This document shows, one piece after another, positions 20,742 to 32,756 of a stretch of DNA of 64,000 nucleotides. Origin of the DNA: Ctena decussata (lineage: Eukaryota > Mollusca > Bivalvia > Lucinida > Lucinidae); contig OZ022509.1 of NCBI GenBank assembly GCA_963989385.1, positions 49,554,271 to 49,618,270 of the forward strand, read 5' to 3'. The notes beneath the pieces were generated by a model. That model made no database searches and was not told the origin of the DNA. It saw only the letters and a list, made by a program, of their open reading frames with translations. The translations under genes and the position numbers were made by a program. Every line of letters begins with the position of its first letter. Positions within the stretch are counted from its first letter, which is position 1.

Positions 20742-21930
20742 TTTTAGCTCGCCTGAACGAAAGTTCAGGAAGAGCTATTGTTGTCACCCCGGCGTCTGCG
20801 TCAGCGTCCGCGTCCGCGTCTGCGTCTGCGTCCGCGTCCGCGTCGGCGTCCGGATTGGATGTTTTGCTTAAAGTTTTTTAAAGACCTATATCTCCTTAAC
20901 CCATGGATGGATTCTTTTGATACTTGCCCTGTAGGTAGATATTGGTCCAAAGTTTAACAGGGTACCACCCCCACCCACTCCATGACCTTGATGTCAAGGT
21001 CATGGACTTAGAAAAGTGGGAGTATTTTTGGACTGGATGTTTTGGTTAAAGTTTTATAAAGCCCAATATCTCCTTAACCCATGGATGGATTCCTTTGATA
21101 CTTGCACTGTAGTTAGATATTGGTCCAAAGTTTTCCAAGGTACTACCCCGACCTCCCTCAGTGACCTTGATGTCAAGGTCATGGAGTTAAAAAATTGTCT
21201 TTTTATTGATTGGATGTTTTGGTTAAAGTCTTTTAAAGACACATATCTCCTGAACCCAGTGATGAATTCTTTTTATATTTGCACTTTAGTTAGATATTAG
21301 TCCAAAGTTTTGCTGCGTACTACCCCATCCCTGCTCAGTGACCTTGATGTCAAGGTCACGAACTTTGGAAATTTGTTCTTTATTAAAGTTTTCTAATTGC
21401 ATACTGATTCATAATGCTTAGCAGAGATTTAGTTTACACTTGAACTGATGTTAGACACTTTTTTGAGTTTTTACAAAACACTATATACTTACCCCACTGG
21501 ATGACCTTGAAGTCAAGGTCATCGACTTAGAATTTTGTCTTAAAGATTTTGGTTAAAGTTTTATATTTATGAAGATATAGTTTCACAGTGCCACGATGGA
21601 CTCAGTTGATACTAATACTTGGACTGATGTTAGATAATGGTTCAAGGTTTTGTTACATCCTAGCCCCCACCCCCAACCCCGCCCCCCACCCCCACCCCTA
21701 CCGCTTAGTTCTTTGACCTCAAGCTCATGGACTTTGAAATTTCATGTGGATTTTTTATTTTAATTTTATTTTAAGACTTATTTCTTAGATAGCTTTTGTT
21801 TATAAATGTGTTGTCATTATGGACATGCTTGCCTGAAGTTTTATGCATAGAAGTCCACACCTCCAAAGCGACTGTGTGATGGGCAAGCACCTATTCAGGC
21901 GAGCTATGCTGTCAGGTGACAGCTCTTGTT
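20742..21930 (-). mobile_element. tandem-core Helentron-like ('pearl'-type) element
   Basis: On the - strand it begins AACAAGAGCTGTCACCTG and ATAGCTCGCCTGAAT. It holds about five core repeats of roughly 165-180 bp, then a GACGC(A/G)/GCGTC(T/C) hexamer microsatellite (20791-20853). It ends with hairpin CCTGAAC..GTTCAGG then CGAGCTAA. Core repeats carry TGACCTTGATGTCAAGGTCA. Matches pearl elements described in bivalves; transposition by a Helentron in trans is inferred. Confidence 0.75.
20791..20853. repeat. GCGTC(T/C) hexamer microsatellite
   Basis: Ten or so units of GCGTCY near the 3' end of the element 20742-21930. It makes an Ala-Ser repeat in one frame, which is not a gene. Confidence 0.9.
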
Positions 21931-22194
21931 TAAATAGTTACTAGCTACTTTATCCTGAGAAGCAAACAGGAATTTGTGCAAGTTAATATAACATTATTTT
22001 GGAAAAGAGGGGGGGGGGAGCATTTATTAGAACAAGGGTGCTTACTAGGATTAATACAGTACACACGTATAATCAAAATCTATGCTTATGTGGAGCTTTT
22101 TACAAACTGTGCAAACATGGAAATGTTTGAGATGTAGTTGAAATAATTAGTGGTAAAGCATTTCAGACAGGTTTCAAATTACTTCTGATCATAA

Positions 22195-22339
22195 GGTGAA
22201 AAGGCTAACATGATGGTTACTGGATGCACTTCAAGGGAAAGCAACTCTGCCATTTTTATTTTTGCCTCCCTGCTCAGTGGGGGTCAACTTGCAAAGAAAA
22301 GAATTTGCTCCATTTGGTTTGTTAAACGAATATTAAGAA
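22195..22339. mobile_element. TTTGCTCC foldback fragment
   Basis: AAGGTGAAAAGGC, AAAGCAACTCTGCCATTTT, TGCCTCCCTGCTCAGTGG, GGTCAACTTGCAAAGAAAAG, AATTTGCTCC, truncated by the next element. Confidence 0.5.
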
Positions 22340-23067
22340 TACCGTATATATTTAGTTGCTTAATTTGCATATTATTTATGGAAGAAATCACATTCACATC
22401 ATATTTAGCTATTTTCATTGAAAAACACCAATTTCCAGTGCGATTTTTTTCTGTAAAAGTTTTCTACTTTAATTGATTCAATTCCACTCTGCAAAATACC
22501 AACAGCCTTTAAACCAAATTCAGCTAATTTCCTTACCTAAGCTGTCAACCGAGTCAGTCAGTTATAATATACATGCAAAAGTGGCTGTCAGCCTAAACAA
22601 TTGCCAAAAGTATCAGCTTAGTCGACAGCAATTAACAAAGTATCAGTCACCGCACTGGGAATACTTACGACTGAATTCTCAGTGGAAAGCAATTTTGTGT
22701 AGTACCATCTCGGTCAACAGCCTAGGAAGCGAAATTGGTATTTCCACCATGCTATTGCACTTGCTGCCTAACCTATGCTCCAGTGGTATTCACAAGCATT
22801 TTGTCACATGGATCTTTGAGTGAAAGCCATTTTGCCTCATCTGGTGATCATATACATGTTTTACTTTATTCAGTAGGAAGACATGTTGTTTTTTTCCCTC
22901 CATAAACACCCCCAAATATGTAAATCCGTCTTACAAATACCACTACAACTGTTTTTTCCCTTTCAAAGCAATCGAAAAAGTCTATACCCATCTTGTAAGA
23001 CAGATCTAGATTTTTTGGTGTCTTTGGAGGGGGAAGAATACTGTCTTACAGCTGAATATATATGGTA
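22340..23067. mobile_element. TACCGTATATATTTAG TIR element
   Basis: Left TACCGTATATATTTAGTTG and right CTGAATATATATGGTA pair. Inside are GTAAATCCGTCTTACAAATA and TTGTAAGACAGATCTAGATT, inverted motifs near the right end. The predicted 116-codon frame at 22473 has no recognisable domain. Related short element at 59955. Confidence 0.5.
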
Positions 23068-23380
23068 CTCTTTTGTCTTTTTATTTGTGAGTCATTTTAT
23101 CCGTTCTAAGAGCTATTTTAGAAGGGCTCATTTGTTCAATATGAACTTGTTGTAAGTAAACGAGACATTAAATTTTCAAATATAATGTACACAAAACACC
23201 ACCATTTTTTGCATTTTGTCAACAAAAATGTTAGCACCTTTATCTTATTGTATTAGAAGAATTAACGAATCTTGACCAACAACTTCCTAAAGCTAACGAT
23301 GCTTTGAACAACTGAACTCTGAACCTTGTAACAAAGCAGAGCCAGATCAGGATCTGACATTTCATTTAGGTGAAAAGATA

Positions 23381-23592
23381 GAGTGGAGTCGGGTAATTTC
23401 GGACAGCGGGTAAATTCGGACATACCATTGCAAACAGTGAAAGTCCAGATGAGACGGCTCATAATGAGCTGTATCATCAGGATTTTCAGTGTTTGCTCAG
23501 TTAATTTTGTTTAAATTCCAAACAACTTGACATATAAAGGAGACAATGTCACTGTCCGAATTTACCCGCTGTCCGATTTTACCCGACTTTCC
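23381..23592. mobile_element. GAGTCGGGTAA MITE with TA target duplication
   Basis: GAGTCGGGTAATTTCGGACA / TGTCCGATTTTACCCGACT termini with a second inner pair GCGGGTAAATTCGGACA. TA at 23379-23380 and 23593-23594. The short palindrome of the 1267 family (23430-23496) forms its middle. Confidence 0.75.
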
Positions 23593-23596
23593 TATA

Positions 23597-23715
23597 CTCT
23601 TTAAGGGGAAGCAACTCTGCCATTTTCATTTTCTCCTCCGTTCTCAATGAAGGTCTGCTCTGAAAAGAAAGGATTTGCTCCCCCGGGAGTAAATTTTTTC
23701 CTTTCAGAGTATACC
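23597..23715. mobile_element. TTTGCTCC foldback, cut by next element
   Basis: GAAGCAACTCTGCCATTTTC, TCTCCTCCGTTCTCAATG, GATTTGCTCCCCCGGGAG, TTTCAGAGTATACCC, then the tandem-core element begins. Confidence 0.5.
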
Positions 23716-24800
23716 CTTTTTATCCCCCAACCGAAAGGTTCGGGAGATATAGCATTGTGCCTGGCATCCAGCCGTCTGTCCGTCCATAAACATTTTCTTA
23801 TCAGCTCTATATCTTGAATACCCTTTGGAATATTTTCATGATACTTCACATTTTGTAGAACAGGTCATGACGATGTGTCACAAACAAGAATGGTAACTCT
23901 TGCAATTGTACTTTTTTAGTTATCTCCCCTTTGGTGAATTTTTGGCAGATCCATGTCCGCTCTATAACTTGAATACCTTTTGAAATATTTTCATGATACT
24001 TCAGATATGTAGAACAGGTCATGACAATGTGTCGCGTACAAGAATGACAACTCTTTCTTTCTCACTTTCTGAATTATTTCCCCTTGATGATTTTAGGACT
24101 GATTTCGGGTCTGCTCCGTAACTTGAATACCCTTTAAAATATTTTCATGATACTTTACAGATATGTAGAACGGATCATGATGATGTGTCGCAAACAAGAA
24201 TGACAACTCTTTCTTCCTTTTTTAATCATTCCACTTTGATGGTTTTGGGTGTGATTTCTTGTCCGCTCTATAACTTGAATACCCTTTGAAATATTTTCAT
24301 GATATTTCACAGATATTTAGAATAGGTCATGACGATGTGTCGCAAACAAGAATGACAACTCTTGCTTTCTTACTTTTTGAGTTATTTCCCCTTGATGGTT
24401 ATTGGTGTGATTTCGTGTCCTCTCTAACTTGAATACCCTTTGAAATATTTTCATGATACTTCACAGATGTTTAGAACAGGTCATGACGATGTGTCATGAA
24501 AAAGAATGACAACTCTTGCTTTCTTGTTTTTATAATTATTTCCCTTTGATGGTTAAAAGTGTGATTTTGTGTCTGCTCCATAACTTTAATACCCTTTAAG
24601 ATATTTTCATACTTCACAGATATGCAGAACATTACATGACAGTTTGTCACATACATGAATGACAACTCTCGCATTCATATTAAATGAGTTATTTCCCTTT
24701 GGAAGTTTGAGCTCCAGTTTTGTGTCTCTGCTCCATATCTGTATAGCCCTGGCCTGCTCTACAATTTAATACCCTTATACCTTTTAGAATATTGATGCTC
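23716..24800 (-). mobile_element. tandem-core Helentron-like element, 5'-truncated
   Basis: 3' end (at the left): hairpin AACCTTTCGGTT region then GGGGGATAAA on -. CCGTCTGTCCGTCC microsatellite next to it. Six or more core repeats of about 150 bp, each with TTGAATACCCTTTGAAATAT and ACAGGTCATGACGATGTGTC. The far end is lost near 24800. Confidence 0.65.
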
Positions 24801-24810
24801 ATGCCATGAT

Positions 24811-24873
24811 ATCCGTCCCGACATGACCTTAGTTGTTTACCGTGGACGTTAAGCATCAAATCAACCAACCAAC
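24811..24873 (+). mobile_element. SINE-Met 3' tail fragment
   Basis: CCGTCCCGACATGACC, GTTGTTTACCGTGGACGTTA and an AATCAACCAACC tail: the last 60 bp of the SINE at 10356, 5'-truncated as expected for incomplete reverse transcription. Confidence 0.8.
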
Positions 24874-24910
24874 CAACCTATCACAGGTATGTTTTTTTTA
24901 CCACATTTGT

Positions 24911-25292
24911 CTGCTCCGAGCATGCGTTAACATTCCAGTTTTGGTCACCCAGAGCATGCTGCAGGGTGCTCCGAGCGTTTTTTGCTAAATCAAGCTGGGG
25001 AACCACATACATTGGAAAGTAGATAAAGTATGCGCGTGCTCCCAAAAGAAAATACAAAACGGTGCGTGGAGCAACCACTGCTCAAAGTATATAGAACTAG
25101 GATTTTGCATGTGTGTTTGGCTTCCCCAAATGCAATATAAGTACACTCAAAGTTAGTGTCGCAGATGATATACTGCTAGGCTATACACGTGTTGACTATA
25201 TACAGGAACTCTTGCTCTAAAATGCATTTTTTGTCAATAGCGAGCATGCTCGGGGTGACCATAATTGGGCAGTTATCGCATGCTCGGAGCAG
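24911..25292. mobile_element. 380-bp TIR element (CTGCTCCGAGCATGCG)
   Basis: Left CTGCTCCGAGCATGCGTTAA and right TTATCGCATGCTCGGAGCAG. The arms continue through GGTCACCC.GAGCATGCT for about 50 bp. No coding motif. Confidence 0.65.
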
Positions 25293-26015
25293 CCATATGA
25301 GGTATAAAAACATAGCTCCCTATCAGTGTTCCTTACTCTCTGTGACCCCCTCCCCCCTCAAACAATTTTTTTTCAGACTTGGATTCTTTGTCCGAATTCA
25401 CTTACTAGAGAGCTAAAAATTAGATTTGTAGGGCTTGTACTTTAGAAGTTATTCACACTTCACACTTCACTTCACTTGTGTATATGGTGGCCGTTTGAGA
25501 TTTTACCACTTTTTAGCAGTCTGGCGTACTGTTTTAGTCAGAGTGTTAGATAATCATGCATCTGTTAAACAGATAGTGTCAATCAAAATCATAAAAGAAT
25601 GAAAATATATTACTTATATTGTTTGGAAGTGCACCCTGTTTACCAAAGTGCGTGGTGTCTTTGGTCGGGGGATTTGCCATCTCCTCTGATGGCTATTTTT
25701 TTAAGCAAATGTCTAGAGAACCAAACATGAAATCACACAAGTAGTGTCCCTTTAAAAAATTGGCAGAAAGTCATAGAGGTTTACCCACAGACCTTAAGAA
25801 CAGTTTCTTTCAACACAGTTGCTAAGATGTTTCTGAACATGAGAATGGGTTCCTTATCTGTCTCCATAGAAAAGCTGAAATGCCATGTTTGTACAGCCAA
25901 TTAAAAGCAACTACATTTACAAAATGTGTGAGCAGTCAACTCTCATTATCTCAAAGTTGAAATTCATCTCAAACTTCTGATACTGTAAATTTTCTAGGAC
26001 AAATTAAGGCCTGGT
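25293..26015. other. unassigned
   Basis: No gene or repeat family recognised; contains CTTCACACTTCACTTCACTT, a small imperfect repeat. Confidence 0.4.
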
Positions 26016-26873
26016 TTTTAGCTCACCTGAGGCGAAGGCTCACAGGTGAGCTTATAGTATAGGCAGGCATCCGTCGTCCGTCGTCCGTCCGTCGTCCGTC
26101 AATATTTTCAAAAGACATCTCCTCTGAAACTACAAGGCCTATTGTTACCAAATTTCATATATAGCATCTATAGGCAGGGGGAACCAATAATACTGTTTTT
26201 TTATCCAAATCGCTTCAATACTTTGGTTGCTATGGCAACTTAAAGTTTCCATTGACTTGTATGGGAAAAATTGAAAATTTGCATTTATTGCTATGTCACT
26301 GCAGATATTTTGACAAAACTTTCACAGAAATGTTCCTTGAGTAGTCCTCTATCAGCCACATGAAATTTATGTAAATTGCACAATTAGGCTGGTTGCCATG
26401 GCAACTGAAAGGTTAACAAGAGGCCCACGGGCCACAAAGCTCACCAGATCTCTAGCTCAAAATCGCTATCACATTTGCAGTGCTGGTAACTTGCAAGATT
26501 AGTGTGGTGGCCCAAAAGCTATTCAGGCCTAACTTTCAGTGGCCCAAATTATCCACTACCTATAGTTCCCATTGATTTAGTTTTGCCTGAAAGATGAATT
26601 TGGGCCACTAAAGGTCATATTCTGGACATTTCTAGAGGCCCAAGACAAATATTAGGCGCATTTGGCCACCGGGCTACTGGCCGTTTCCAGCACATGATTT
26701 GTACAGACTCAAAACTGCTGTCACATTTGTACAGGCTCATACAAAATGTACAACTAAAAAGTTTCAGTCTGACATTCTGTCGAACTGATAACCAAATGTA
26801 TAACTATTTTCCACATTTTGATTGCAGTAGATGCCATTTTTATCTTTTTGGTTTGGTTTCCATGGCAACCAAT

Positions 26874-28689
26874 AACAAGAGGGCCATGATGGCCCTGGAT
26901 CGCTCACCTGAGTATCCTGTGAACTTAACCTCAGATCTAGAGACATCCATATGACCGATAGACAGAGTTTCACAAAGACTAAATGGAAAATGAACCCTTT
27001 ATTGTGTACCTAATGTTTTTATAAGATTTAACCTAATGACCTAGATTTTGACCCCACATGACCCAGTTTCAAACCTGGTCTAGATTTCTTGGATATGAAC
27101 ATTCTGACAAAGTTATCAAAACTGTGTCCTCTACAGTGTACACAATGTTTTTCTTAGGTTTAACCATGTGACCTACTTTTTGACCAAACATGACCAAGTT
27201 ACACCCTTGGTCCAGATTTGTTGGAGACAAACATTAAGACAAAGTCTCATGAAGATTAGATCAACACCGTGTCCTCTAAAGCGTTCTCACTGTTTTTCTA
27301 AGAACTGACCTAGTGACCTATTTTTGACCTGACATGGCCCAGTTTCAAATCTGGTATAGATTTCATGAAAATAAACATTCTGACAATGTTTCACCTAGAT
27401 TGGATCATAACTGTGCCCTTTAGAGTGTACACAAGGTTTTTCTAAGATTTGAACTAGTGACCTAGTTTTTGACCACACAAGACTCAGATTCAAATGTGGC
27501 CTAGATTTTATATAAATAAACATTCTGACAAAGTTTCATGAAGATTGGATCATAACTGTGCTCTCTAGAGTGTGCACAAGGTTTTTCTAAGATTTGACCC
27601 AGTGACCTAGTTTTTGACCCCACATGACCCAGTTTCAAAGATGGTCTAGATTTCATTTAGATAAACATTCTGACAAAGTTTCATGATGATCGGATCATAA
27701 CTGTGCCCTCTGTGTCATTCTAAGATTTATTTCTATTTTTAGCTCTGGCGGCCATTTTGTTCAGCGGAGTGGAACCGTTTTAGCAATTTTTGTTCAAGGC
27801 CATGAGTAAAACATTTCTGTGAATTTTTTTTGAAATCGAGCCATTGGCTTCAGAGACGATGATGTTTACAGCTTTTTTCTATTTTTAGCTCTGGTGGCCA
27901 TATTGTTCAGCGGAGCGGAACCGTTTGAGCAATTTTGGTAGAAGGGCTCCTAAGGAACATTTCTATGAAATTATTTCAAAATTGGCCAAGCAGTTTTGGA
28001 GGAGAAGTAGTTTAAAGGTTTTTCTATTTTTAGCCCTGGCGGCCATTTTGTTCAGCAGAGCGGAACCGTTTGAGCAATTTTGGTAGAGGGTCTCCTAAGG
28101 AACAATTCTGTGAAATTATTTCGAAATCGGCCCAGCAGTTTTGGAGGAGAAGTCGTTTAAAGGTTTTTCTATTTTTATCTCTGGCGGCCATATTGTTCAG
28201 CGGAGCGGAATCGTTTGAGCAATTTTGGTAGAGGGGCTCCTAAGGAACATTTCTATGAAATTATTTCAAAATCGGCCAAGCAGTTTTGGAGGAGAAGTCG
28301 TTTAAAGGTTTTTCTATTTTTAGCCCTGGCGGCCATTTTGTTCAGTGGAGCGGAACCGTTTGAGCAATTTTGGTAGAGGGGCTCCTAAGGAACATTTCTG
28401 TGAAATTATTTCAAAATCTGCCCAGCTGTTTTGGAGGAGAAGTCTTTAAAAAGTTTTTCTATTTTTAGCTCTGGCGGCCATATTGTTCAGCGGAGCGGAA
28501 CCATTTGAGCAATTTTGGTAGAGTCCCCCAAGGAACATTTCTGTGAAATTATTTTGAAATCCGTCCAGCAGTTTTGGAGAAGAAGTCGTTTAAAGCAAAA
28601 GTTGACGCCGGACAACGGACGACGGACGACGGACAAAGACCGATCACAATACCTCACCTTGAGCACTTCGTGCTCAGGTGAGCTAAAAA
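26874..28689 (+). mobile_element. tandem-core Helentron-like element (nest level 3)
   Basis: 5' AACAAGAGGGCCATGATGG, ATCGCTCACCTGAG. Core type 1: about five 145-bp repeats (27010-27735) with GTGACCTAGTTTTTGACC and ACATTCTGACAAAGTTTCAT. Core type 2: six 147-bp repeats (27736-28595) with CGGCCATTTTGTTCAGCGGA. Then GACGGACGACGGAC and 3' hairpin TGAGCACTTCGTGCTCA, GGTGAGCTAA. Two different core repeats in one element is notable. Confidence 0.8.
27736..28595 (+). repeat. 147-bp tandem repeat, six units
   Basis: Each unit has CTATTTTTAGCTCTGGCGG, AGCGGAACCGTTTGAGCAAT, TCCTAAGGAACATTTCTGTG and TTTTGGAGGAGAAGTCGTTT. Units differ by a few percent. Confidence 0.9.
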
Positions 28690-29318
28690 GAGCAGCTCGC
28701 CAAAAAACATGTAGCTGATAGAAGACTTGTCAAGCAACATTTCCATGAAAGTTTTGTCAAAATATCTGCAATGGCTTGGCAGTTAATGTCATTTTTTAAT
28801 TTTCCCCATTATAAGTCTATGGGAACTCTAAGTTGCCATAGCAACCAAACTAAAGAGCCGATTTTCATAAAAAACACAAACTTTCAATCCCACAGCCCGA
28901 GGATGCTACAGATGAACTCTGAGCCCAATTGACCCAGGAACTTCAGAGCAGATAATTTTTTAAGGTTTTTTCCCCATTTTTTTGCATTTTGGTTTCCATG
29001 GCAACCAATAAATAGAGCATTTGGCCAAACAACAAACAGCTGATAGAAGACTTCCCATGGAACAGTTTTATGAAAGTTTTGTCAAAACATCTGCAACGGC
29101 TTAGCAGTAAATGCCATTTTTCAATTTTCCCCATTATAAGTCTATGGGAAGTCTAAGTTGCCATAGCGACCAAAGTAAAAAGCCAATTTTCATAAAAAAC
29201 ACAAACTTTCAATCCCCCAGCCCAAGGATGCTACATATGAAATTTGGGCCCAATCGGCCCAGTGGCTTCAGAGGAGATGTCGTTTGAAAGTGTTGACGGA
29301 CGACGACATACGACGACG

Positions 29319-29350
<32 letters not shown>

Positions 29351-30779
29351 ACAACTGCCTATCCTATAAGCTCCCCCGGAGCCTTCGGCTCTGGTGAGCT
29401 AAAAATAGGAAAGATATTCAAAAATCATCTTCTCAGAAACTGTACAACCAATAACGCTCAAACTTCACAGAAAGGATCTAGGTACTACCATCTATAAAAA
29501 TACTGTTTTTCTTGGCAATTGCTCCAGCAGTTTGGTTGCTATGGCAACTTAAAGTTGCCATTGACTTATAATGGGAAAATTGAAAATTTGCATTTATTGC
29601 TATGTGACTGCCGATATTTTGACAAAACTTTTTACAGAAATGTTCCTTGAGTAGTCCAACCACATGAAATTTATGTAAATTGCACAATTAGGCTGGTTGC
29701 CATGGCAACCGAATGGTTAAAAATAGAAAGATATTCAAAAATCATCTCCTCAGAAACTATACTACCAATAAAGCTCAAACTTCACAGAAAGGATCTAGGT
29801 ACTACCATCTATAAAAATACTGTTTTTCTTGGCAATTGCTCCAGCAGTTTGGTTGCTATGGCAACATAAAGTTGCCATTGACTTATAATGGGAAAATTGA
29901 AAATTTGCATTTATTGCTATGTGACTGGAGATATTTTGACAAAACTTTTACAGAAATGTTCCTTGAGTAGTCCTCTATCAACCACATGAAATTTATGTAA
30001 ATTGCACAATTAGGCTGATTGCCATTGCAATCGAATTGTTAAAAATAGAAAAAATATTAAAATATCATTTTTGTAGAAACTATGTGGCTGATAAAGCACA
30101 CACTTTACAGAACGGATCTTTGTACAAGCTTCTATATAATTACAGTTTTTTTATGGCAATTGCTTCAGCGGTTAGGTTGGTATGGCAACTTATAGTTTCC
30201 ATTGAAATATAATGGAAAAAATGGAAAGCTGCAGTTTTTGCTATCTCCCTGCAGTTATTTTTGGATTTTTTATCTACAGAAATGTTGCTTGAGTAGTCCT
30301 CTATGATTCCTATTAATTTTGTCCAAATTGCAGAATTTGATTTGTTGCCATGGCAATATTAAGGAAATATCTTTGAAAAAAATATTTAAAAATCTTTTCC
30401 TCAAAAACCATATTGGGGGATGAAGCTGATTCTTTGCATACATGTTCATGACATAAGCCACTACGTAAATATTGTTTTTTATTATTGTTGCCCACATGGT
30501 TTCATTACAATGGCATTTTAAAGTTTCCATAGACTGGTATTGGGAAAAGTGCAAATTGGCATTTATTTCTGTTTTACTGCAATATTTAGGCAAAAAGTTT
30601 TACAAATATGTTTTTTTTTATTGTAACTTCATCAAACTTGCTAATATTTACTAGGACAAGCATAACACTCAGTCAAAGTTGAAATTAGGCCGAATTGTAC
30701 AACTTACTTCAGTGTTTCTTACTCTTGAGTGCTAAGGATGAATGGACTCAGGTGAGCTACAGGACCAATGGTCCTCTGG

Positions 30780-32526
30780 TTTAGCTCACCTGAGCCGAAG
30801 GCTCACAGGTGAGCTTATAGTATAGGCAGGCATCCGTCGTCCGTCCGTCAACATTTTCAAACGACATCTCCTCTGAAACTACAAGGCCCATTGTTACCAA
30901 ATTTCATATATAGCATCTATAGGCAGGGGGAACCAATAATACTGTTTTTTATCCAAATTGCTTTGGAACTTCGGTTGCTATGGCAACTTAAAGTTTCCAT
31001 TGACTTGTATGGGAAAAATTGAAAATTTGCATTTATTGCTATGTCACTGCAGATATTTTGACAAAACTTTTACAGAAATGTTCCTTGAGTAGTCCTCCAT
31101 CAACCACATGAAATTTTTGTCAATTGCACAATTTGGCTGGTTGCCATGGCAACCGAATGGTTAAAAATAGAAAAAATATTCAAAAATCATCTCCTCAGAA
31201 ACTATGCAACCAATAAAGCTCAAACTTCGCAGAAAGGATCTTGGCACTGCCCTCTATAAAAGTACTGTTTTTCTTGGCAATTGCTCTTGCAGCTTGGTTG
31301 CTATGGGAACTTAAAGTTGCCATTGACTTATATTGGCAAAATAGAAAATTTGCATTTATTGCTATGCCACTGCAGATATTTTGACAAAACTTTTATAGAA
31401 ATGTACCTGGAGTAGTCTTTAACCAGCCTTGTTAAATTTATACAAATTGGGCAATTTTTCTGGTTGCCATTGCAACCGAATAGTTAAAAATGGAAAAATA
31501 TTAAAAAACCATCTTTGCATAAACTGTGTTGCCAATAAAGCTCAAACTTTACAGAAAGAATCTTAGTACTAGCCTCTATAGAATTACTATTTTTCATGGC
31601 AATTACTCCAGCAGTTTGGTTGCTATGGCAACTAAGAGTTTCCATTGACTTATAATGGGGAAAATGGAAATTGGCAATTTTTGCTGTCTCACGGCTTTTA
31701 TTTAGATTTTCTTTCTACAGAAATGTTTCCTGAATAGTCCTCTATATTTCATATGAATTTTCTCCAAATAGCTGAATTTGATTGGTTGCCATGACAAAAT
31801 ATAGGGTAAATTTTCGAAAAAAAAAAAATGAAAAAATGAAAAAATCTTCTGCTCAGAAGCCATATGGGGGATGGAGCTGATATTTTGCAAACATGTTGAT
31901 GACAGATGCCTCTACATGAATTTTGTTTTTTCTTCCAACCCAATAAGAACTTTGGTTGCTATGTCAACTTATAGTTTCCATTGACTTATAATGGGGAAAG
32001 TGAAGCCATGAGGAGGATGAAGCTGATACTTTGCATACATATTAATAACATTAGCCTCTACCTAAAGTATATTTCATATTATCATTGCCCATGTGAACTG
32101 GTTGCTATGGCAACTTAAAGTTTCCATAGACTTACAATGGGGAAAGTGGACATTTGGTATTTATTTCTGTGTTACGGCAGATATTTTGACAAAAGCTTTA
32201 CAGAAATGTTCCTAGAGTAGTCCTCTATCAGCTATAAGAATTTTGCCCAAAGACCTGATTTTGATTGGTTGCCGTTGCAATTGAAGGGCCAAATTTTCAA
32301 TTTTTTCATTTTTTTTTTTTTTTTTTTTGCCAAAGATCTTCTTCTCAGAAGCCATTAAGGGGGGAAAAAGCTTATTTTTTGCATAAATGTTTGTGAAATT
32401 ATCCTCTACATAGATGGTGTGTTTTACTGCTGTTGTGCATGTTGTTTTGTTGCTTTGGCAACTTAGTTTTTCCAACATAACCTCAGTGCTCAGGTGAGCG
32501 ATATAGGGCCATTGGCCCTCTGGTTT
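30780..32526 (-). mobile_element. tandem-core Helentron-like element, abutting copy
   Basis: Starts (3' end on -) TTAGCTCACCTGAGCCGAAG with (CGTC)n, core repeats of about 320 bp with GGTTGCTATGGCAACTTAAA, and ends (5') GGGCCATTGGCCCTCTGG. Same subfamily as 26016-30781 and in the same orientation; it begins where that one ends. Confidence 0.78.
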
Positions 32527-32583
32527 TGTTGTTTTTTTTGTCTTTTTTTCAAAACTAATTGCAGAGCTGCCCCTGATAACAGT

Positions 32584-32744
32584 GAGTGAACTCGGGTTTA
32601 ACGTCCCACCACCAACGAGGTCATATTATGGAGACGGGAACTCGGTTTAAAGTCTCATCCGAAAGACCGGAGAAGTGGGGTATCGATCTAGCGACCCCTG
32701 GATTGGTAGTCTGGAGTGTTATCCACTACACTACAGCCGCTCTT
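32584..32744 (-). mobile_element. SINE-Arg with target duplication
   Basis: On -: AGAGCGGCTGTAGTGTAGTG, GATAACACTCCAGACTACC, GATCGATACCCC; ends GGGTTTAACGTCCC..TTCACTC. 12-bp duplication CCTGATAACAGT at 32572-32583 and 32745-32756. Confidence 0.9.
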
Positions 32745-32756
32745 CCTGATAACAGT

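Larger units (their letters stand above)
20395..22060. mobile_element. TTTGCTCC foldback element split by two insertions
   Basis: Left: GGAAGCCACTCTCCTATTTT, GTAGGGGTCA. Then MITE-A (20480-20682), then GGGTCAGCTCTTATTATT, GCTCCTTGAGGAGC, CTTTAAGAGTGAACCC. Then the tandem-core element 20742-21930, then TAAATAGTTACTAGCTAC, AAGCAAACAGGAATTTG and GAGCATTTATTAGAACAAGG. Removing both insertions restores a normal family member. Confidence 0.65.
26415..29404 (+). mobile_element. tandem-core Helentron-like element (nest level 2)
   Basis: 5' AACAAGAGGCCCACGGGCC, AAAGCTCACC. Core shares CATGGCAACCAATAA and GCTGATAGAAGACTT. A (GAC)n microsatellite at about 29290-29350. 3' hairpin GAGCCTTCGGCTC then TGGTGAGCTAA. 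Inserted into the outer element; itself split at CAACCAATAA by 26874-28689. Confidence 0.75.
26016..30781 (-). mobile_element. outer tandem-core Helentron-like element (nest level 1)
   Basis: 3' end at the left: on -, GAGCCTTCGCCTC hairpin and GGTGAGCTAAAA. A (CGTC)n microsatellite follows at 26070-26101. Core repeats of about 320 bp contain GGTTGCTATGGCAACTTAAA and TTGACAAAACTTT.ACAGAA. 5' end at the right: ACCAGAGGACCATTGGTCC. The core is interrupted at 26415-29404 by another element; the sequence resumes exactly in the motif GGTT/AAAAATAG. Confidence 0.75.

Noticed and set aside
20699..20881. Open frame with an Ala-Ser repeat
   Set aside because: It is the GCGTCY microsatellite of a tandem-core element read in one frame; no gene context.
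23800..24790. CRISPR-like regular repeats
   Set aside because: Repeats of about 150 bp without short spacers, in a eukaryotic genome; they are the core array of a mobile element. The same holds for 27010-28595, 33120-33985 and 38620-40025.
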